Below are positions 8,049-16,716 of a stretch of DNA of 42,857 bases, piece after piece. Source of the DNA: Oxalobacteraceae bacterium (GTDB taxonomy: Bacteria > Pseudomonadota > Gammaproteobacteria > Burkholderiales > Burkholderiaceae_D); assembly GCA_021151485.1 (NCBI GenBank), contig JAGKXB010000019.1:1-42857 (forward strand), written 5' to 3'. A program made the position numbers and the translations under genes. The notes under the pieces are model-generated. The model ran no database searches and was not told where the DNA came from. It was given only the letters and a program-made list of their open reading frames with translations. Each line of letters begins with the position of its first letter. The first letter of the stretch is position 1.

Positions 8049-8978
8049 ATGAGCTTAGCTGAAATCGTCATCGACATTCCACGCGCGCATGCAGAGGCGT
8101 TATCAGACGCGTTGATGGATGCAGGCGCCCTGTCTGTTTCAGTAGAAGATGCTGATTTGGGTACTGCAGCAGAGAAACCTTTGTTCGGCGAACCCGGCAT
8201 GCTCCCAGAAACTAACGCCTGGGAACATAGCCGGATCGTGGCCTTAACAGAAACCAACGCTGATCATGTCAGTATCTTAACGGCGGCGGCAACCAGCATA
8301 GGCTTGGATCAGTTACCCAAGCACATTTTGCGTCCAGTCGCCGATCAAGACTGGGTGCGATTGACGCAATCTCAATTTGAGCCAATCCAAATCGGAAAAA
8401 ATATCTGGGTCGTGCCTAGCTGGCATGACGCACCGGATCCAAATGGCCTCATTCTGGAACTGGATCCTGGCCTGGCTTTTGGTACTGGTAGTCATCCTAC
8501 GACGCGACTTTGCATGGAATGGCTGGAAGCACATGCACCACTCCAACAATCGGTGCTGGATTATGGTTGTGGATCAGGCATTTTGGCTCTAGTCGCCAAG
8601 AAACTAGGCGCCGCCAAAGTCGTCGGGGTCGACATCGACCCGCAAGCCATTGAAGCTGCGCAACACAATGCTCTACGCAATCAATGTGAGATTGCGTATT
8701 ACCTGCCAGAAGCCTACACAGCAACCCAGACAGCCACTACATCACTACCGTCTTATGTTGGCTTTAACATTGTGGTGGCAAATATTTTGTCCGGCCCATT
8801 AACGCAAATGGCGGCCATGTTAGCGGCGCAAATTACCTCTAAAGGCACTTTAGTGTTATCAGGTATCTTGTCAGAACAAGCACAAGACGTAATTCAAGCC
8901 TACGCGCCTTTTATTCCATTGCGTATATGGGCAGAACAAGATGGCTGGGTCGCTTTGTCTGGTCAATTATCTAATTGA
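8049..8978 (+). CDS. prmA: Ribosomal protein L11 methyltransferase
   Basis: SAM-dependent methyltransferase that methylates ribosomal protein L11 on several amino groups. The protein has 309 residues. The N-terminal substrate-recognition domain is followed by the class I SAM fold with [14 protein letters not shown], motif [14 protein letters not shown] and the NILSGPL catalytic segment (NILAGPL in many homologues). It begins 3 nt after accC, so translation is probably coupled. The accBC-prmA order is widespread in proteobacteria. Confidence 0.95.
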   Translation: MSLAEIVIDIPRAHAEALSDALMDAGALSVSVEDADLGTAAEKPLFGEPGMLPETNAWEHSRIVALTETNADHVSILTAAATSIGLDQLPKHILRPVADQDWVRLTQSQFEPIQIGKNIWVVPSWHDAPDPNGLILELDPGLAFGTGSHPTTRLCMEWLEAHAPLQQSVLDYGCGSGILALVAKKLGAAKVVGVDIDPQAIEAAQHNALRNQCEIAYYLPEAYTATQTATTSLPSYVGFNIVVANILSGPLTQMAAMLAAQITSKGTLVLSGILSEQAQDVIQAYAPFIPLRIWAEQDGWVALSGQLSN

Positions 8979-9031
8979 TTGTCTAATTGGTCCTCCCAAC
9001 AATCCCTTCAAAATAAGTTTGATAGAAGTGT

Positions 9032-9964
9032 ATGACTACTCTTATCTGTGGTTCGCTCGCGTTCGATAGCATCATGTCGTTTGGTGGTCGTTTTTCTGAA
9101 GAAATACTGCCTGATCAATTGCACAAGGTAAACATTGCCTTCTTGGTACCAACTCTACGTCGTGAGTTTGGTGGTTGTGCTGGAAATATTGCCTATAACT
9201 TAAAACTACTAGGCGGTGAACCACGCATCATGGCAACCATCGGACAAGATGGTGCAGCGTATTTCGAAAGACTGGAGCAACTAAATATCTCCACCCAAAA
9301 CATCCAAACGATCGCCTCCTCTTACACTGCGCAAGCCTTCATCACGACCGATGCCGACAACAACCAAATCACAGCCTTTCATCCAGGCGCGATGATGTTC
9401 TCGCATCACAACAAGGTCAGCGATGCAGGTCCAATCAAATTAGCAATCGTGGCACCCGATGGACGCGATGGCATGCTGCAACATGCCAAAGATTGCGCTG
9501 AACAAGCTATCCCTTTCATTTTCGACCCAGGTCAAGGCTTGCCCATGTTCAATGGCGCTGAGCTAGAACATTTTATTGACCTAGCAACGTATGTCGCAGT
9601 CAACGATTATGAAGCAGAATTACTGATGGAACGCACAGGCCTCAACCTGCAACAAATCGCTCAACGTGTATCCGCCCTCATCGTCACACGAGGCGAATTA
9701 GGCGCTGAAATTTTCACAAATAACCAACACATCAACATCCCAGCTGTCACGCCAGAGAGAATTGTTGACCCAACCGGATGCGGCGACGCTTTCCGTGCTG
9801 GCATCTTATTTGGTTTAAGTAATGGCTATGATTGGCCCACCACTGGCCGTCTGGCTAGCCTTATGGGGTCGATTAAAATTGCTCATCAAGGCGGACAAAA
9901 TCATGCGCCTAGCAAAACGGAAATATCCACACGGTTTGAAGAGGCTTTTGGGTATCGGTGCTAA
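9032..9964 (+). CDS. PfkB-family carbohydrate/nucleoside kinase
   Basis: A ribokinase-fold kinase of 310 residues. Signature 1 is seen as FGGCAGNIAYNLKLLGG (residues 46-62). Signature 2 is DPTGCGDAFRAGI with the catalytic base Asp252 and the anion hole around it. The fold phosphorylates a hydroxymethyl group of a sugar or nucleoside with ATP. The N-terminal style (ICGSLAFDSIMSF) resembles bacterial adenosine-kinase-like members, but the substrate cannot be fixed from sequence. It follows prmA by 53 bp on the same strand and may share its transcript. An imperfect GGTAT/ATACC hairpin without a T-run lies at its stop. Confidence 0.88.
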   Translation: MTTLICGSLAFDSIMSFGGRFSEEILPDQLHKVNIAFLVPTLRREFGGCAGNIAYNLKLLGGEPRIMATIGQDGAAYFERLEQLNISTQNIQTIASSYTAQAFITTDADNNQITAFHPGAMMFSHHNKVSDAGPIKLAIVAPDGRDGMLQHAKDCAEQAIPFIFDPGQGLPMFNGAELEHFIDLATYVAVNDYEAELLMERTGLNLQQIAQRVSALIVTRGELGAEIFTNNQHINIPAVTPERIVDPTGCGDAFRAGILFGLSNGYDWPTTGRLASLMGSIKIAHQGGQNHAPSKTEISTRFEEAFGYRC

Positions 9965-10105
9965 TACCGAGCTTAAATCACAACGAAAATAATTATTACA
10001 ACACTTCCGATGTGATAGATAATAATCCGAGGTGTAGCAACTCGAATAAAGTTACGGACACCAAATTAACCAGACCCGAATCACTTAAAATCAAGGGAGA
10101 ACGCT

Positions 10106-10390
10106 ATGAAAAAATTTCCTTCAAACACAATGCGGAAATTACTTGCACTGACTAGTGTAATTTCAATATTGGCGATTTATACCGAGACATCGTATGCAAA
10201 TGACACACAACCCAAGCTATATTCGAAACGATGGGTTAACGGGGCAATCGGTGAATCCCGCTGTATCAAATCGACAAAAATGGGCAAAGTCATATGGAGC
10301 TGGAGCCAAGATCAGGCCTATTGGCGAACCACAGCTCCCAATTGTCCCTGCGAACAGACGAGCAAAACACAACGCTTTCAATGCTCATAG
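10106..10390 (+). CDS. Small secreted hypothetical protein with four cysteines
   Basis: I do not recognise this family. The 94-residue product has a signal peptide (MKKFPSNTMRKLLALTSVIS, then a hydrophobic stretch and a likely cut after SYA at residue 31). The mature part is about 63 residues, basic and Trp-rich (SKRWVNG, IWSWSQD, YWRTT), with Cys53, Cys80, Cys82 and Cys93. These could form two disulfides in the periplasm or outside the cell. The start is supported by GGGAG 7 nt before the ATG. It stands alone between the PfkB-like kinase and a convergent YggT gene. Confidence 0.65.
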   Translation: MKKFPSNTMRKLLALTSVISILAIYTETSYANDTQPKLYSKRWVNGAIGESRCIKSTKMGKVIWSWSQDQAYWRTTAPNCPCEQTSKTQRFQCS

Positions 10391-10404
10391 AGATATCTTG
10401 ATTT

Positions 10405-10440
10405 AGAGGGGGCGCTGTACAAATTATATTCAGCCCCTCT
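10405..10440. terminator. Stem-loop between convergent small gene and yggT-like gene
   Basis: AGAGGGG...GCTG pairs with CAGCCCCTCT (10 bp with a 3-nt bulge). It lies just past the stop of the small secreted gene and about 15 bp from the end of the convergent YggT gene. No T-run follows on either strand, so it is a weak terminator candidate. Confidence 0.3.
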
Positions 10441-10454
10441 GTACAAGACCAAGT

Positions 10455-10997
10455 TCACAAAGAAGCAAAAATCCCATTCAACACCTGACGCGCTATTTGC
10501 AACAACAACAGCGCAACCAACACAGAAAAATCCATCCCACCTACTAGTGGAATCATACGTCGCAAAGGACGTAATACTGGTTCGTTTAAGGCCCGTACAT
10601 AAGGCATGATTGGGGCGACTGGATTGATCCAACTCAATACGGCTTCGATCAAAAGCAAAACCATCAAGCCGAACAAGATGGATTGCAATAAATGGATCAG
10701 CGCCAAGGCTAACAAGGCGGGAAGGGAAAAATTTAAACTCAATGCCCCCTCTATCACCACAGAAAGAAATGTGATGAGGAAAGCAGCAACTAAACTGGCC
10801 CAATCGTACCCCCACCAACCTGGTATGAAACGTCGTAATGGTTGCACTAACCAATTCGATGTTTTAAACATAAATTGCGCAGCTGAAAATGACGGCTTCA
10901 CCTGTATGGCTTGCATCCAAAAACGCAATAACAACACGCCGGTCAACACACCCGCAATGGTACTGACTATCAAGACAAGAATACTTTGTAACAACAT
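10455..10997 (-). CDS. YggT family inner-membrane protein
   Basis: A 180-residue membrane protein with two copies of the YggT unit. Each copy has two hydrophobic helices and a conserved basic loop: NWLVQPLRRFIPGWWGYDW in the first and NEPVLRPLRRMIPLVGGMDF in the second. YggT proteins are found in most bacteria and plastids. They have been linked to cell-envelope organisation and osmotic tolerance, but the molecular role is not settled. In many betaproteobacteria the gene follows proC; here it stands alone, separated from the nrd operon by a terminator. Confidence 0.9.
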   Translation of the reverse strand: MLLQSILVLIVSTIAGVLTGVLLLRFWMQAIQVKPSFSAAQFMFKTSNWLVQPLRRFIPGWWGYDWASLVAAFLITFLSVVIEGALSLNFSLPALLALALIHLLQSILFGLMVLLLIEAVLSWINPVAPIMPYVRALNEPVLRPLRRMIPLVGGMDFSVLVALLLLQIARQVLNGIFASL

Positions 10998-11006
10998 TGC
11001 ATACCC

Positions 11007-11046
11007 CTAAAAATAAAAACGCTGTGCAACTTAACGTTACACAGCG
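11007..11046 (-). terminator. Intrinsic terminator of the nrdAB operon
   Basis: On the minus strand an 11-bp stem (CGCTGTGTAAC / GTTGCACAGCG, one G-T pair) with a 5-nt loop is followed by TTTTTATTTTT. It lies 20 bp after the small basic gene and before yggT, so it ends the ribonucleotide reductase transcript. Confidence 0.9.
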
Positions 11047-11066
11047 GTGATAAACAACAAAGTCAT

Positions 11067-11252
11067 TTATGGGCGCGGGCCGGTTGGAAATGGCCAAGCC
11101 GCGTTTGGGCTTAATACTGTTTTTACGGTTGGAGCGGCATATTTTTTTGCTGCTGGTTTCGTTAATTTAGACGGTTTTTCTTGTTTCTTTGCTACATTTT
11201 TAAGGACAAGGGTTTGAGCCACACTCTCAGCCTTTTTTGCTGATGTTGCCAT
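11067..11252 (-). CDS. Small Lys/Ala-rich basic protein after nrdB
   Basis: A 61-residue product from the ATG at 11252, which has AAGGAG 7 nt upstream. An in-frame GTG 15 nt earlier overlaps that ribosome binding site and is unlikely. The sequence MATSAKKAESVAQ... is rich in Lys and Ala (VAKKQEKPSK, KPAAKKYAAP) and ends NAAWPFPTGPRP. It has no membrane segment. The N-terminal two thirds resemble histone-H1-like bacterial tails, and the C-terminal Pro/Trp motif is distinct. It lies 97 bp after nrdB and before the operon terminator, so it is expected to be co-expressed with ribonucleotide reductase. The function is unknown. Confidence 0.7.
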   Translation of the reverse strand: MATSAKKAESVAQTLVLKNVAKKQEKPSKLTKPAAKKYAAPTVKTVLSPNAAWPFPTGPRP

Positions 11253-11349
11253 TTTTTTCTCCTTCACATAAAGCTGAAAAAATCAAACAAAAAACCAAAA
11301 AATACCGTTCATATCTAAATTTAAATCTCAATCTAAATTCATCTAATAT

Positions 11350-12579
11350 TTATTCCCAGCTAAGCGCACCACCAGTTTGATATTCGATAACACGCGTTTC
11401 AAAGAAGTTACGTTCTTTCTTCAAATCGATCATTTCACTCATCCATGGAAACGGATTGTCTTCTTGATCAAACAAGGCTTCCAAACCAATTTGCTGCGCA
11501 CGACGGTTAGCAATAAATCTCAAATAACCTTTAAACATCGGCGCATTCAAACCTAATACACCGCGTGGCATGGTGTCTTCAGCATAGCGATATTCCAACT
11601 CAACAGCACGCAAAAATAAGGCTTTGATTTCTTCCCTGAATTCTGTCGTCCATAACGATGGATTTTCCATCTTGATACTATTGATTAAGTCGATACCAAA
11701 ATTGCAATGCATGGACTCATCACGCAAAATGTATTGATACTGCTCCGCCGCTCCCATCATTTTGTTTTGACGACCCAACGCCAAAATTTGGGTAAAACCG
11801 ACATAAAAGAATAAACCCTCCATCAAACACGCAAAAACAATCAAGGATTTCAATAATTTTTGATCGTTCTCTATCGTACCGGTCGTAAACGTTGGATCGG
11901 TCAATGTATCAATAAATGGGATGAGAAACTCATCTTTGTCACGGATCGATGCAACTTCATGATAAGCATTAAAGATTTCGCCTTCATCCAAGCCAAGTGA
12001 TTCCACAATATATTGATACGCATGGGTATGAATAGCCTCTTCAAATGCTTGACGCAACAGATATTGGCGGCATTCTGGCGCTGTAATGTGGCGATAGGTT
12101 CCCAACACAATGTTATTAGCGGCCAATGAGTCGGCTGTTACGAAAAAACCCAAATTACGCTTCACAAGACGACGCTCATCTTCAGTCAAACCGTTCGGAT
12201 TCTTCCACAACTCAATATCGCGTTGCATATTAATTTCTTGTGGCATCCAATGATTGGCACAACCAGCCAAATATTTATCCCACGCCCATTTGTATTTGAA
12301 CGGAACTAGCTGATTCACGTCCGTTTGACCATTGATGATGCGTTTGTCATCTGCCTTGACGCGACGAGTACTTTGTTCCGTACTTGCTGCACTTTCCTTA
12401 TTAACAACCGCTGTCAGCACTGACTGACTGGTAAATTCTGCTGCGTTCGCTGAATTACTCACAGAAGCATCCGTCAACTCGGCACGTACCGTCGATGACT
12501 GTACTGGTGCTGGTGCCAAATTAGACGATGCCGTAGCCGAAGCCGGCGTGGAAGGTACTTCTTCATCCCAAGTAATCAT
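11350..12579 (-). CDS. nrdB: Class Ia ribonucleoside-diphosphate reductase, beta subunit
   Basis: Provides the diiron-tyrosyl radical used by NrdA to reduce ribonucleotides. Iron ligands and the radical residue are visible: Asp150 ([10 protein letters not shown]), Glu181 and His184 with radical Tyr188 ([11 protein letters not shown]), Glu in ACLMEGLFF, and Glu/His in DESMHCNFG. The C-terminus GGALSWE is the tail that docks on NrdA. The protein has 409 residues. The first 75 or so are a low-complexity Ala/Ser/Thr segment not needed for the core fold. The gene follows nrdA by 49 bp. Confidence 0.96.
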   Translation of the reverse strand: MITWDEEVPSTPASATASSNLAPAPVQSSTVRAELTDASVSNSANAAEFTSQSVLTAVVNKESAASTEQSTRRVKADDKRIINGQTDVNQLVPFKYKWAWDKYLAGCANHWMPQEINMQRDIELWKNPNGLTEDERRLVKRNLGFFVTADSLAANNIVLGTYRHITAPECRQYLLRQAFEEAIHTHAYQYIVESLGLDEGEIFNAYHEVASIRDKDEFLIPFIDTLTDPTFTTGTIENDQKLLKSLIVFACLMEGLFFYVGFTQILALGRQNKMMGAAEQYQYILRDESMHCNFGIDLINSIKMENPSLWTTEFREEIKALFLRAVELEYRYAEDTMPRGVLGLNAPMFKGYLRFIANRRAQQIGLEALFDQEDNPFPWMSEMIDLKKERNFFETRVIEYQTGGALSWE

Positions 12580-12628
12580 TGTTCTTTTCCTTTGTTCTTT
12601 TTACTTTGCTCTTTTTGATTCGAAAAAA

Positions 12629-15571
12629 TTATTGGCAAGCTTCGCACTCTTCAAAACCAGCATCCCCTGGGCGCAACATACATGCTGGGCCTGCTGGTTC
12701 TTCTTCCGCAAATTTCCCTGCACCAGGTGCACCACCATTGCCATCCACCGCTACGGCATTCAAGGCACCAATTTTGGAAGTAGATTTCTCACTATGCGTC
12801 GCACCGATCGTACGCAAGTAATACGTCGTCTTCAAACCACGCAACCAGGCCAGTTTATAAATCTCATCCAGTTTTTTACCAGAAGCGCCTGCCATGTAAA
12901 TATTCAAGGATTGCGCCTGGTCGATCCATTTTTGGCGACGTGAAGCAGCTTCAACCAACCAGGAAGGATCAACCTCAAATGCCGTGGCATAAATATCGCG
13001 CAACTTTTGTGGTATCCGATCTATTTTTGCCAAACTACCATCGAAGTATTTGAGATCAGCAATCATCACTTCATCCCACAAATCCAGCGCTTTCAATTCA
13101 CGCACCAAATAAGAATTAATTTCGGTAAATTCCCCGGACAAGTTCGACTTCACATACAAGTTTTGGTAAGTTGGTTCAATACAAGCAGACACACCAATAA
13201 TGTTGGAAATCGTTGCTGTTGGTGCAATCGCAACGCAATTGGAATTGCGCATGCCATACGTTTTAATCCGATTGCGCAAAGCAGCCCAATCCATAGTTTC
13301 AGATGTATCCGTTTCCAGATACGCACCGCGCTCTTGCGCCAATAACGCCAAGCTATCCTGCGGCAAAATGCCACGATCCCACAAAGAACCCTCGTAAGAG
13401 CTGTAGCAACCACGCTCTTGCGCCAAATCCGTCGATGCCCAATAAGCGTAATAGCAAACTGCCTCCATCGAACGATCGGCAAATTCCACCGCTTCTTTTG
13501 AGGCATAAGGAATGTGCATCATATGCAAGCAATCCTGGAAACCCATAATTCCCAAACCAACTGGACGATGACGCATATTCGCATCACGCGCTTTTTGGAC
13601 AGCGTAGTAATTGATATCAATCACATTGTCCAACATACGCATCGCAGTTTGGATCGTCTTTTGCAACTTAACATGATCGAGTTTGCCATCACGCATATGT
13701 GCAGGCAAGTTGATCGATCCTAAATTACAAACCGCAATTTCAGAATCATTGGTATTTAACGTGATTTCGGTACACAGGTTGGACGAATGGACAACCCCAA
13801 CATGTTGCTGTGGTGAACGAATATTGCAAGGGTCTTTAAACGTAATCCATGGATGACCAGTTTCAAACAACATGGAAAGCATTTTGCGCCACAAATCCAA
13901 CGCCTGTACTTTTTTAAACAAAGCAATCTCACCACGCGCTGCTTTGTTTTCATATTCAACATAGGCTATTTCAAAAGCACGACCAAATTTTTCATGCAAA
14001 TCAGGCGTATCGCTAGGTGAGAACAAAGTCCACTCGCCTTTTTCCATCACGCGCTTCATGAACAAATCAGGAATCCAGTTGGCGGTATTCATATCATGCG
14101 TACGGCGTCTGTCATCGCCGGTATTTTTACGCAACTCGAGGAATTCCTCGACATCCATATGCCAGGTTTCCAGATAAGCACACACCGCACCCTTGCGCTT
14201 ACCGCCTTGATTCACCGCCACAGCAGTGTCGTTGACTACCTTCAAAAAGGGCACTACGCCTTGTGATTTACCATTGGTGCCTTTGATATGCGCACCCAAA
14301 GAACGTACTGGCGTCCAGTCATTACCCAAACCACCGGCATATTTTGCCAACAAAGCGTTTTCCTTGATCGCATCATAGATATCAGCCAAATCATCCCCGA
14401 CTGTCGTCAGATAACAAGAAGAAAGTTGCGAACGTTGCGTGCCAGAATTAAACAAAGTTGGCGTCGAGCTCATAAAGTCAAAACTGGACAATAATTTGTA
14501 AAACTCAATCGCACGCGCTTCACGATTGTTTTCATTTAGCGCCAAGCCCATCGCCACACGCATATAAAACGCTTGTGGCATTTCGATTCTGCGTCCACCA
14601 ATATGTAAAAAATAACGATCATACAAAGTTTGCAGACCGAGATAATCAAATTGCATATCGCGATCAACCATCAAGGCTTCGCTCAATTTTTGCAAATCAA
14701 ATTCTTGTAACTTGCTATCCAACAAACCAGCTGCGATTCCTTTTTTAATGAATTGTGGGAAATACGTTAAATAATGCGCCTGCGCATCTTTTTGCATCAC
14801 CTCTTGGCCAAACACCTCTTTACGAATGGTGTGCATCAATAAACGTGCCGTGACTTTGCTATACGCTGGGTCTTTTTCCATCAATGCACGTGCAGCGAGA
14901 ATGGCGCATTTGTGTAACTCTTCAACGGGTACACCATCGTATAAATTCTTGACGGTTTCAAACAAAATTGCTTCCGCATCGACATGTTTTTCCAGACCGA
15001 AACACGCGGCGTTAATCAAATCGCGTACTTGGTTCAAATCTAGCAAACGGCGCTGGCCATTTTCTGTCACGTGCAATTCTGATGTCACAAGAGGTTGCTT
15101 AGCCTGTTGCTGAGCACGTTGCTCCATGCGCTTGGCGCGATACAACACATAAGCACGCGCAACGTCATGCTCACCAGAACGCATTAAAGACAATTCGACC
15201 TGATCCTGCACATCTTCAATATGAAACGTTCCACCGGCAGGTTGACGACGTACCAAAGCCGCGACCACATTCGCTGTCAACTGCTCGATCAACTCACGCA
15301 CACGAACAGAAGTGGCACTGTGACCACCACTCACAGCCAAAAATGCCTTGCTCACGGCAATCGCAATTTTGGACGGTTCAAACGCAACGACAGCACCATT
15401 GCGACGCAAAATTCGATAATCGCCGCGCTGTCTTAAATCGTCCGCCGCGAGTGCAACCAAAGAAGAGGCGCCGCTAAAATCATTCGCCGCATGAGTTGTA
15501 TTATTTGCATTAGCTGCGTGCGCTGCATTCCCTGCATGCACCACATTGAGATTATCTTGAGTAGAGTACAT
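12629..15571 (-). CDS. nrdA: Class Ia ribonucleoside-diphosphate reductase, alpha subunit
   Basis: Reduces ribonucleoside diphosphates to deoxyribonucleotides for DNA synthesis. The 980-residue protein has an N-terminal ATP-cone (RILRRNGAVVAFEPSKIAIAV), which senses ATP/dATP. A second cone-like segment may follow. The catalytic Cys residues lie in SGTQRSQLSSCYL, HSSNLCTEI and EIAVCNLGSINL. The C-terminal redox pair is in the ending CEACQ (Cys976 and Cys979). The N-terminus carries an Ala/Asn/His-rich extension of about 35 residues before the cone. The gene heads the operon nrdA-nrdB-small basic protein and has NrdR boxes upstream. Confidence 0.97.
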   Translation of the reverse strand: MYSTQDNLNVVHAGNAAHAANANNTTHAANDFSGASSLVALAADDLRQRGDYRILRRNGAVVAFEPSKIAIAVSKAFLAVSGGHSATSVRVRELIEQLTANVVAALVRRQPAGGTFHIEDVQDQVELSLMRSGEHDVARAYVLYRAKRMEQRAQQQAKQPLVTSELHVTENGQRRLLDLNQVRDLINAACFGLEKHVDAEAILFETVKNLYDGVPVEELHKCAILAARALMEKDPAYSKVTARLLMHTIRKEVFGQEVMQKDAQAHYLTYFPQFIKKGIAAGLLDSKLQEFDLQKLSEALMVDRDMQFDYLGLQTLYDRYFLHIGGRRIEMPQAFYMRVAMGLALNENNREARAIEFYKLLSSFDFMSSTPTLFNSGTQRSQLSSCYLTTVGDDLADIYDAIKENALLAKYAGGLGNDWTPVRSLGAHIKGTNGKSQGVVPFLKVVNDTAVAVNQGGKRKGAVCAYLETWHMDVEEFLELRKNTGDDRRRTHDMNTANWIPDLFMKRVMEKGEWTLFSPSDTPDLHEKFGRAFEIAYVEYENKAARGEIALFKKVQALDLWRKMLSMLFETGHPWITFKDPCNIRSPQQHVGVVHSSNLCTEITLNTNDSEIAVCNLGSINLPAHMRDGKLDHVKLQKTIQTAMRMLDNVIDINYYAVQKARDANMRHRPVGLGIMGFQDCLHMMHIPYASKEAVEFADRSMEAVCYYAYWASTDLAQERGCYSSYEGSLWDRGILPQDSLALLAQERGAYLETDTSETMDWAALRNRIKTYGMRNSNCVAIAPTATISNIIGVSACIEPTYQNLYVKSNLSGEFTEINSYLVRELKALDLWDEVMIADLKYFDGSLAKIDRIPQKLRDIYATAFEVDPSWLVEAASRRQKWIDQAQSLNIYMAGASGKKLDEIYKLAWLRGLKTTYYLRTIGATHSEKSTSKIGALNAVAVDGNGGAPGAGKFAEEEPAGPACMLRPGDAGFEECEACQ

Positions 15572-15638
15572 AAGTTCCTAAAATCCTAAAACTTGATTAA
15601 TGGCAGACATGACGGACATGCTGCAAGGTGGTAATAAC

Positions 15639-15661
15639 TGCCGATCCGGTATTAATCGGCA
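15639..15661 (-). promoter_or_regulatory. Hairpin in the nrdA leader
   Basis: A perfect 7-bp inverted repeat, TGCCGAT / ATCGGCA, with a 9-nt loop lies 68 bp upstream of nrdA. No T-run follows. Its role, if any, is unknown; it would be part of the 5' untranslated leader if transcription starts near the NrdR boxes. Confidence 0.35.
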
Positions 15662-15725
15662 TTGAATTCGCACAGTAAGAAGGCTTAATCTTACACGTTA
15701 ATCAGCGCAAATGAAAAGCCCATTT

Positions 15726-15772
15726 TTACTATATGTAGTGTTTTATGATAAAAAAAATACTGACTGTAGTAT
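15726..15772 (-). promoter_or_regulatory. Pair of NrdR boxes controlling nrdAB
   Basis: Box 1 at 15726-15741 (TTACTATATGTAGTGT) matches the NrdR consensus ACACTATATATAGTGT at 13 of 16 positions. Box 2 at 15757-15772 (ATACTGACTGTAGTAT) keeps the palindromic ends. The start-to-start distance is 31 bp, three helical turns, the usual spacing for paired NrdR sites. On the coding strand box 1 contains TATAGT, which could be the -10 element, so NrdR binding would block the promoter. NrdR represses ribonucleotide reductase genes when (d)ATP is high. Confidence 0.8.
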
Positions 15773-15802
15773 TTAAGCAATGATTTTGCCGCAAAAAAGA
15801 AA

Positions 15803-15832
15803 CAAATAAAAATCTTCGTTTCGCGACGAAAT
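15803..15832 (-). terminator. Possible terminator after ampD
   Basis: On the minus strand a short TTCGT / ACGAA stem (6-nt loop) is followed by GATTTTTATTT just after the ampD stop. The stem is only 5-6 bp, so this is a weak candidate. Confidence 0.35.
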
Positions 15833-15844
15833 TTATTGCAAGAA

Positions 15845-16435
15845 TCACATCTCTGGAAAGTGCAATGCACCACACTTGCTATCAGCTATTAACAATGCAC
15901 GATAGTGCTGCCAATCAAAAAATGGTCCCGGATCTGTCTTGCGTCCAGGCGCCACATGCTCATGCCCGACGACATGACGTAAGGAAGAATAATGTGACTG
16001 CAATACCAACGTCAGCGTAGTGAGTGAGTGGTACTGCAAATCGGTAAATGGCTCGAAATCCGTCCCCTCCAATTCAATGCCAATAGAAAAATCATTGCAT
16101 TGCTGACGCCCCAAGAATGTCGACATGCCAGCATGCCACGCGCGATTCGTGCAAGAAACAAACTGCATCACCGCGCCATCGCGGCGTATCAAAAAATGGG
16201 CAGACACCCGTAAAGAACGCAACTGATCAAAATAAGGATGCGCGTCACAATCCAATGTATTGCTAAATAAATCCTCAATAAAAGGACCACCAAACTGCCC
16301 AGGCGGCAAACTGATATTGTGAATAACGAGCAAACTGATGTCAGCCGACGCTGGTCGCGCGTCAAAATTAGGGGAAGGCAAACAATATACACCCTGCTTG
16401 CACCAACCATCTGCGGCGATTTCAAACACACGCAT
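15845..16435 (-). CDS. ampD: 1,6-anhydro-N-acetylmuramyl-L-alanine amidase
   Basis: A zinc amidase that removes the peptide from anhydro-muropeptides in the cytoplasm during peptidoglycan recycling. It also lowers the inducer of AmpR-type beta-lactamase control where that exists. From the ATG at 16435 the protein has 196 residues. Zinc ligands are His39 (LLVIHN), His158 (VGHEHVAPG) and Asp168 (RKTDPGP), and the likely catalytic Glu121 is in IGIELEG. The N-terminal SPNFDARP motif is typical. The ATG overlaps the upstream stop as TGATG. A TTG at 16474 in frame would add 13 residues but is less likely. Confidence 0.94.
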   Translation of the reverse strand: MRVFEIAADGWCKQGVYCLPSPNFDARPASADISLLVIHNISLPPGQFGGPFIEDLFSNTLDCDAHPYFDQLRSLRVSAHFLIRRDGAVMQFVSCTNRAWHAGMSTFLGRQQCNDFSIGIELEGTDFEPFTDLQYHSLTTLTLVLQSHYSSLRHVVGHEHVAPGRKTDPGPFFDWQHYRALLIADSKCGALHFPEM

Positions 16436-16716
16436 CACGAGGAAAAATATTGCTGACGATGCGCTGTGCTGCAAAACACAACATCGTTATGGGTATCAAG
16501 ATCGGTATGCCTAATTGCTTCCGATACCGGGATATACATACCGCAATGCGCACACGCAAGCATCGCTTCAGGATGCTTGGCACGCATTTCTACCTGAGTC
16601 TGAGTCGGAATATCAGTGCGCCGCTGATTTTTTTGATGCTGCAACCACAATCTTAATTTTTTACGCAATGCCAATACGACTAACAAAATAAACGCACACC
16701 ATAAAAAAAACTTCAT
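16435..16716 (-). CDS. PP0621-family small membrane-anchored zinc-ribbon protein
   Basis: A 93-residue protein with one N-terminal membrane helix (MKFFLWCAFILLVVLALRKK) and a cytoplasmic tail. The tail carries a putative metal site: CAHCGMYIPVSEAI followed by VFCSTAHRQQY. This CxxCG...CS..H layout is the PP0621 family, whose role is unknown. The start overlaps the upstream gene (ATGA) and the stop overlaps ampD (TGATG), so the three genes are translationally coupled. Confidence 0.85.
   Translation of the reverse strand: MKFFLWCAFILLVVLALRKKLRLWLQHQKNQRRTDIPTQTQVEMRAKHPEAMLACAHCGMYIPVSEAIRHTDLDTHNDVVFCSTAHRQQYFSS

Noticed and set aside
9958..10155. 65-codon frame between the PfkB-like kinase and the small secreted gene
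   Set aside because: No ribosome binding site, Asn/Ser-rich composition of non-coding type, and it overlaps the start of the better-supported small secreted gene.
15691..15873. 60-codon frame upstream of nrdA
   Set aside because: It runs across the NrdR boxes and AT-rich promoter region and has no coding character.
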